7,760 bases of DNA, taken from Chloroflexi bacterium RBG_16_56_11. Lineage in GTDB: Bacteria; Chloroflexota; Dehalococcoidia; Dehalococcoidales; RBG-16-60-22. The translations under genes and the position numbers were made by a program. Shown here in pieces: positions 5,469-7,760 of the stretch. The first letter of the stretch is position 1. Each line of letters starts with the position of its first letter. Location of the stretch: assembly GCA_001796865.1 (NCBI GenBank), contig MGNQ01000042.1:17620-25379 (forward strand), in the 5' to 3' direction. The notes beneath the pieces are model-generated. The model saw only the letters and a program-made list of their open reading frames with translations, was not told the DNA's origin and searched no databases.

Positions 5469-6320
5469 ATGTTAAAAAAGTATTTGATAGTGTCGGTCGC
5501 CTTGCTTGTTCTCGTGATGACCGGGGGTTGCGGGCCGGCGGCGGAAAAGTCGCTGAGCGCTTTTTGCGCCGCCTCCAGCCAAGCGGCCATGGAACCGGCC
5601 GCGCGGGCCTTCGCGGCAGAAACCGGTATCGAGGTCCTGCTGAATACCGGAAGCTCCGGCCAGCTACTCTCTCAACTGGAGTTGAGCCAGGAGGGCGACC
5701 TGTATTTCCCGGCCTCGCCCGAGTACCTGGCCGCTGCGACTGACAGCAATATCGTCTCTCCCGATACGGCGGTGAGGATCAACTATCTGATCCCGGCGAT
5801 ACTCGTCCAGGAGGGTAATCCCCGGGGCATCAAAACGCTCTCCGATCTGTCCCGGCCCGGTCTCGAGTTAGCCATCTGCGATCCGCAGACGGTGCCGGCC
5901 GGCCTTTATGCTTATGAGCTCCTGGAGTACAACCGGGTCCTGGAACAGGTAGGTAAAAACATCATCACCTATAGCGAAAACAACGAAAGACTATCCGGTC
6001 TGGTGATACTGAAAGCCGTAGATGCGGCCATCGCCTGGGACATCGCGGCCATACAGCAGCCGGATAAACTGGACGCGGTCTACTTCCGGCCTGACCAGGT
6101 GCCCCGCCTTTCCTATATGTCCGGGGCGGTTACCACCTTTTCACATGACCGGGAGAGCGCCCGGAAATTCCTGGACTTTTTGGTCTCCGAAAGAGGACGG
6201 GCAATCTTCAAGGAACACGGTTATATCACCACGGAGGCCGAGGCCAGGCAGTTTGCGCCGGGCGCGCGCATCGGCGGCGAGTATAAACTGCCGGTTGACT
6301 ATCAACCGCTGGTTCAATAA
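5469..6320 (+). CDS. modA: Molybdate ABC transporter substrate-binding lipoprotein ModA
   Basis: A 283-residue protein of the ModA family. Residues 1-20 form a signal peptide (MLKKYLIVSVALLVLVMTGG) ending in a lipobox with Cys21, so the mature protein is lipid-anchored on the outer face of the cytoplasmic membrane. The fold-defining motifs follow: SAFCAASSQAAMEPAARAFAAETGIEV (30-56), NTGSSGQLLSQLE (59-71) with the Ser residues that usually contact the oxyanion, GDLYFPAS, then CDPQTVPAGLYAYELL and VILKAVDAAIAWD. It should capture molybdate, and perhaps tungstate, and hand it to ModB; sequence alone does not settle the choice of anion. Its resemblance is to ModA rather than to the TupA type. 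GGGAG lies only three bases before the ATG, a tight spacing. A 207-bp gap with an inserted repeat separates it from modB. Confidence 0.92.
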   Translation: MLKKYLIVSVALLVLVMTGGCGPAAEKSLSAFCAASSQAAMEPAARAFAAETGIEVLLNTGSSGQLLSQLELSQEGDLYFPASPEYLAAATDSNIVSPDTAVRINYLIPAILVQEGNPRGIKTLSDLSRPGLELAICDPQTVPAGLYAYELLEYNRVLEQVGKNIITYSENNERLSGLVILKAVDAAIAWDIAAIQQPDKLDAVYFRPDQVPRLSYMSGAVTTFSHDRESARKFLDFLVSERGRAIFKEHGYITTEAEARQFAPGARIGGEYKLPVDYQPLVQ

Positions 6321-6364
6321 TAAGTTGTAACAGGATGCATTTTTACCATGGCAAATCGTAATAT

Positions 6365-6496
6365 CCGCTCACCCCGAGCCTGCCTGCGGGCCGAACCGCC
6401 CTGCGGCGGGCAGGCCTGTCGAGGGGAGAGTAACATTCACCGCTATGGTTCGACAGGCGTTCGACCGAGCTCACGCCGAGGTCTCACCATGAGCGG
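6365..6496. repeat. Palindromic REP/MITE-like element between modA and modB
   Basis: The 132-bp element is bounded by perfect 7-bp terminal inverted repeats, CCGCTCA (6365-6371) and TGAGCGG (6490-6496). Inside are two nested inverted repeats: GCCTGCC 6378-6384 with GGCAGGC 6409-6415, and GCCTGTCGA 6414-6422 with TCGACAGGC 6450-6458. It has no coding capacity and no obvious target-site duplication. Sequence of the kind GCCTGTCGA / GGTTCGACAGGC recalls intergenic repeats scattered through many environmental bacterial genomes. A non-autonomous mobile element or REP-type repeat is likely; as RNA it could fold strongly and reduce modBC expression relative to modA. Confidence 0.65.
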
Positions 6497-6527
6497 GGTT
6501 AAACGAACTTTTGCAGGGTAATAGAAC

Positions 6528-7337
6528 ATGCTGAAGCTTTTGAGGGGCGCCGGCGGCGAAAGGGTCTTCAGGGTGGCGACCATCAGCGCCCTGGTGATGA
6601 TAGGACTATTTATCATCGGCATCATCGCCTCGATGGTGGCCTATACAGACTGGGACACGTTTATTGCGGCCCTGGCATCACGGGAGATCCTCTTCGCCAT
6701 CAGGTTGAGCCTGACGACGGCCACGATAGCCGCCGTTATCTCCATCGTTATCGCTGTGCCCGTCGCCTACGCCATATCCCGCAGCCGCTTCCCCGGGAAA
6801 GACATCGTCGATAGCCTGCTTGACCTGCCTATTGTTATCTCACCGATAGCCCTCGGCGCTGCCCTGCTGGTCTTTTTCAATACGCCCCTGGGCGCCGGCA
6901 TCAACGACAACGTCTTGCGTTTCGTTTTCGCCGTGCCGGGCATCGTGCTGGCCCAGGTCACGGTCGTCAGCGCCCTGGCCGTCCGGTTGCTGAAGTCTAC
7001 CTTCGATAACATCGACCCCCGCTACGAGCAGGTGGCCCGGACGCTGGGATGCAGCCAGCCGGCCGCCTTTTTCCGCGTCACCCTTCCCCTCGCCCGGGAC
7101 GGTCTCATCGCCGCCGGTATCCTCACCTGGGCGCGCGCCATCGGTGAGTTCGGCGCCACGGTAATGCTGGCCGGCGCTACCGCCATGAAGACGGAGACTC
7201 TACCCACCGCCATTTTTCTCAGCCTGGGTTCGGCGGACGTCGCCGGGGCCATCGCCGTAATATTCGTGCTGGTGATTATCGCCGTCGCCTCGCTGCTCGT
7301 TATCCGCAGGCTTATCGGGCGAAGGTACCAGATATGA
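6528..7337 (+). CDS. modB: Molybdate ABC transporter permease ModB
   Basis: A 269-residue inner-membrane permease. Hydrophobic segments are visible at about 16-38, 58-84, 98-117, 130-152, 190-205 and 237-260. The cytoplasmic EAA loop, which docks onto the ATPase, is at about 166-188 (EQVARTLGCSQPAAFFRVTLPLA), followed by the ModB/CysT-type signature WARAIGEFGATVMLAG (201-216). ModB dimers form the path for the oxyanion delivered by ModA. Its stop overlaps the modC start (ATGA at 7334-7337), implying translational coupling. The ribosome binding site (GCAGGG nine bases before the ATG) is moderate, and the upstream gap is occupied by the palindromic element, so its expression may be lower than that of modA. 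Confidence 0.92.
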   Translation: MLKLLRGAGGERVFRVATISALVMIGLFIIGIIASMVAYTDWDTFIAALASREILFAIRLSLTTATIAAVISIVIAVPVAYAISRSRFPGKDIVDSLLDLPIVISPIALGAALLVFFNTPLGAGINDNVLRFVFAVPGIVLAQVTVVSALAVRLLKSTFDNIDPRYEQVARTLGCSQPAAFFRVTLPLARDGLIAAGILTWARAIGEFGATVMLAGATAMKTETLPTAIFLSLGSADVAGAIAVIFVLVIIAVASLLVIRRLIGRRYQI

Positions 7338-7760
7338 TTCAGATTGAAGGACTTACCCTCCGCCTGGGGGATTTCAGTTTGCAGAACATCGATCTCTCCA
7401 TTGGCCGGGGCGAGTATTTCGTCATCCTTGGACCGACCGGTGCGGGGAAGACGGTGCTCCTGGAGTGTATCGCCGGTCTGCACCATTTCCGGCAGGGGAA
7501 AATCCGTCTGGATGGGAAAGATGTCACCCGCCTGGCTCCGGAGGAAAGGAACATCGGCTACGTGCCCCAGGATTACGTCCTGTTTCCTTTCCTCAATGTC
7601 CTGGACAACATCGCCTTCGGCCTGAAAAAGGACAGCCACAGGCCGGGCGACCACCGTGAGCGGGTTCAAAATCTCGCTAGTCTGCTCGGTTTATCCCATC
7701 TGTTGCAGCGCGACACGCGCTCCCTGAGCGGCGGTGAGAAGCAGACTAGCGAGATTTTGA
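7334..7760 (+). CDS. modC: Molybdate ABC transporter ATPase ModC (partial; cut at the right edge)
   Basis: ATG at 7334 overlaps the modB stop by four bases. The 142 residues visible carry Walker A GPTGAGKT (33-40), the Q-loop YVPQDYVLFPFLNVLDNIAFGL (Gln79) and the ABC signature LSGGEKQ (131-137). Walker B, the H-loop and any C-terminal Mop domain lie beyond the window. The protein hydrolyses ATP at the cytoplasmic face to drive ModB. After Gln137 the family expects RVALARA-like sequence, but here it reads TSEIL. That stretch is encoded by an exact reverse-complement copy of 7666-7686, so the last 18 to 20 bases are probably not genuine modC sequence. Up to residue 137 the assignment is secure. 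Confidence 0.9.
   Translation, partial: MIQIEGLTLRLGDFSLQNIDLSIGRGEYFVILGPTGAGKTVLLECIAGLHHFRQGKIRLDGKDVTRLAPEERNIGYVPQDYVLFPFLNVLDNIAFGLKKDSHRPGDHRERVQNLASLLGLSHLLQRDTRSLSGGEKQTSEIL
7666..7760. repeat. 21-bp perfect inverted repeat at the window end (probable fold-back artefact)
   Basis: Bases 7666-7686 and 7740-7760 are exact reverse complements over 21 positions, with 53 bases between. The left copy lies inside well-conserved modC sequence. The right copy interrupts the conserved signature region, and the sequence ends exactly where the repeat ends. The first bases of the right copy (AGCAG) also fit native modC, which suggests a microhomology junction. A chimeric or fold-back read, or an assembly end effect, explains this better than biology. 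Confidence 0.85.

Noticed and set aside
7022..7669. 215-codon minus-strand open frame
   Set aside because: It is antisense to the secure modB and modC genes and shows no motifs.

Overview
This window looks like chromosomal DNA from a GC-rich anaerobic bacterium. A Chloroflexota (Dehalococcoidia-like) origin is my best guess, resting on the style of the PAS sensor, the paired small membrane proteins and the short ModE regulator. It is recognition from memory, not a computed placement, so treat it as tentative. There are no rRNA, tRNA or CRISPR features.

Layout. (1) Positions 1-789, minus strand: the N-terminal part of a multi-PAS sensory protein that runs off the left edge. (2) 1045-1443, plus strand: two tandem genes for paralogous membrane proteins of 56 and 60 residues, the first easily missed because it is so short. 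A strong, probably bidirectional terminator follows at 1507-1540. (3) 1564-2976, minus strand: a B12-binding-domain radical SAM protein. (4) 3246-4877, minus strand: a thiamine-diphosphate enzyme of the acetolactate synthase family with no small subunit beside it. (5) 5013-7760, plus strand: a molybdate uptake locus in the order modE-like regulator, modA (lipoprotein binding protein), modB (permease) and modC (ATPase, cut by the right edge).

The molybdate locus is the most informative part. The regulator has only the ModE winged-helix domain and lacks the C-terminal molybdate-binding Mop domains of E. coli ModE. Its gene follows a near-consensus extended -10 promoter (TTGACA, 17 bp, TAATAT), and a ModE-type palindrome sits over the -10 box. 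A second palindrome of similar design lies just upstream of modA. A simple model is autoregulation plus control of the transporter genes, with ModA capturing the oxyanion outside the membrane, ModB forming the channel and ModC driving transport. The modA-modB gap holds a 132-bp palindromic element that resembles a dispersed REP/MITE-type repeat. modB and modC overlap by 4 bp.

Caution: the last 21 bases are an exact reverse complement of 7666-7686, and the modC protein departs from its family exactly there, just after the LSGGEKQ signature. This most likely marks a fold-back artefact at a contig end.
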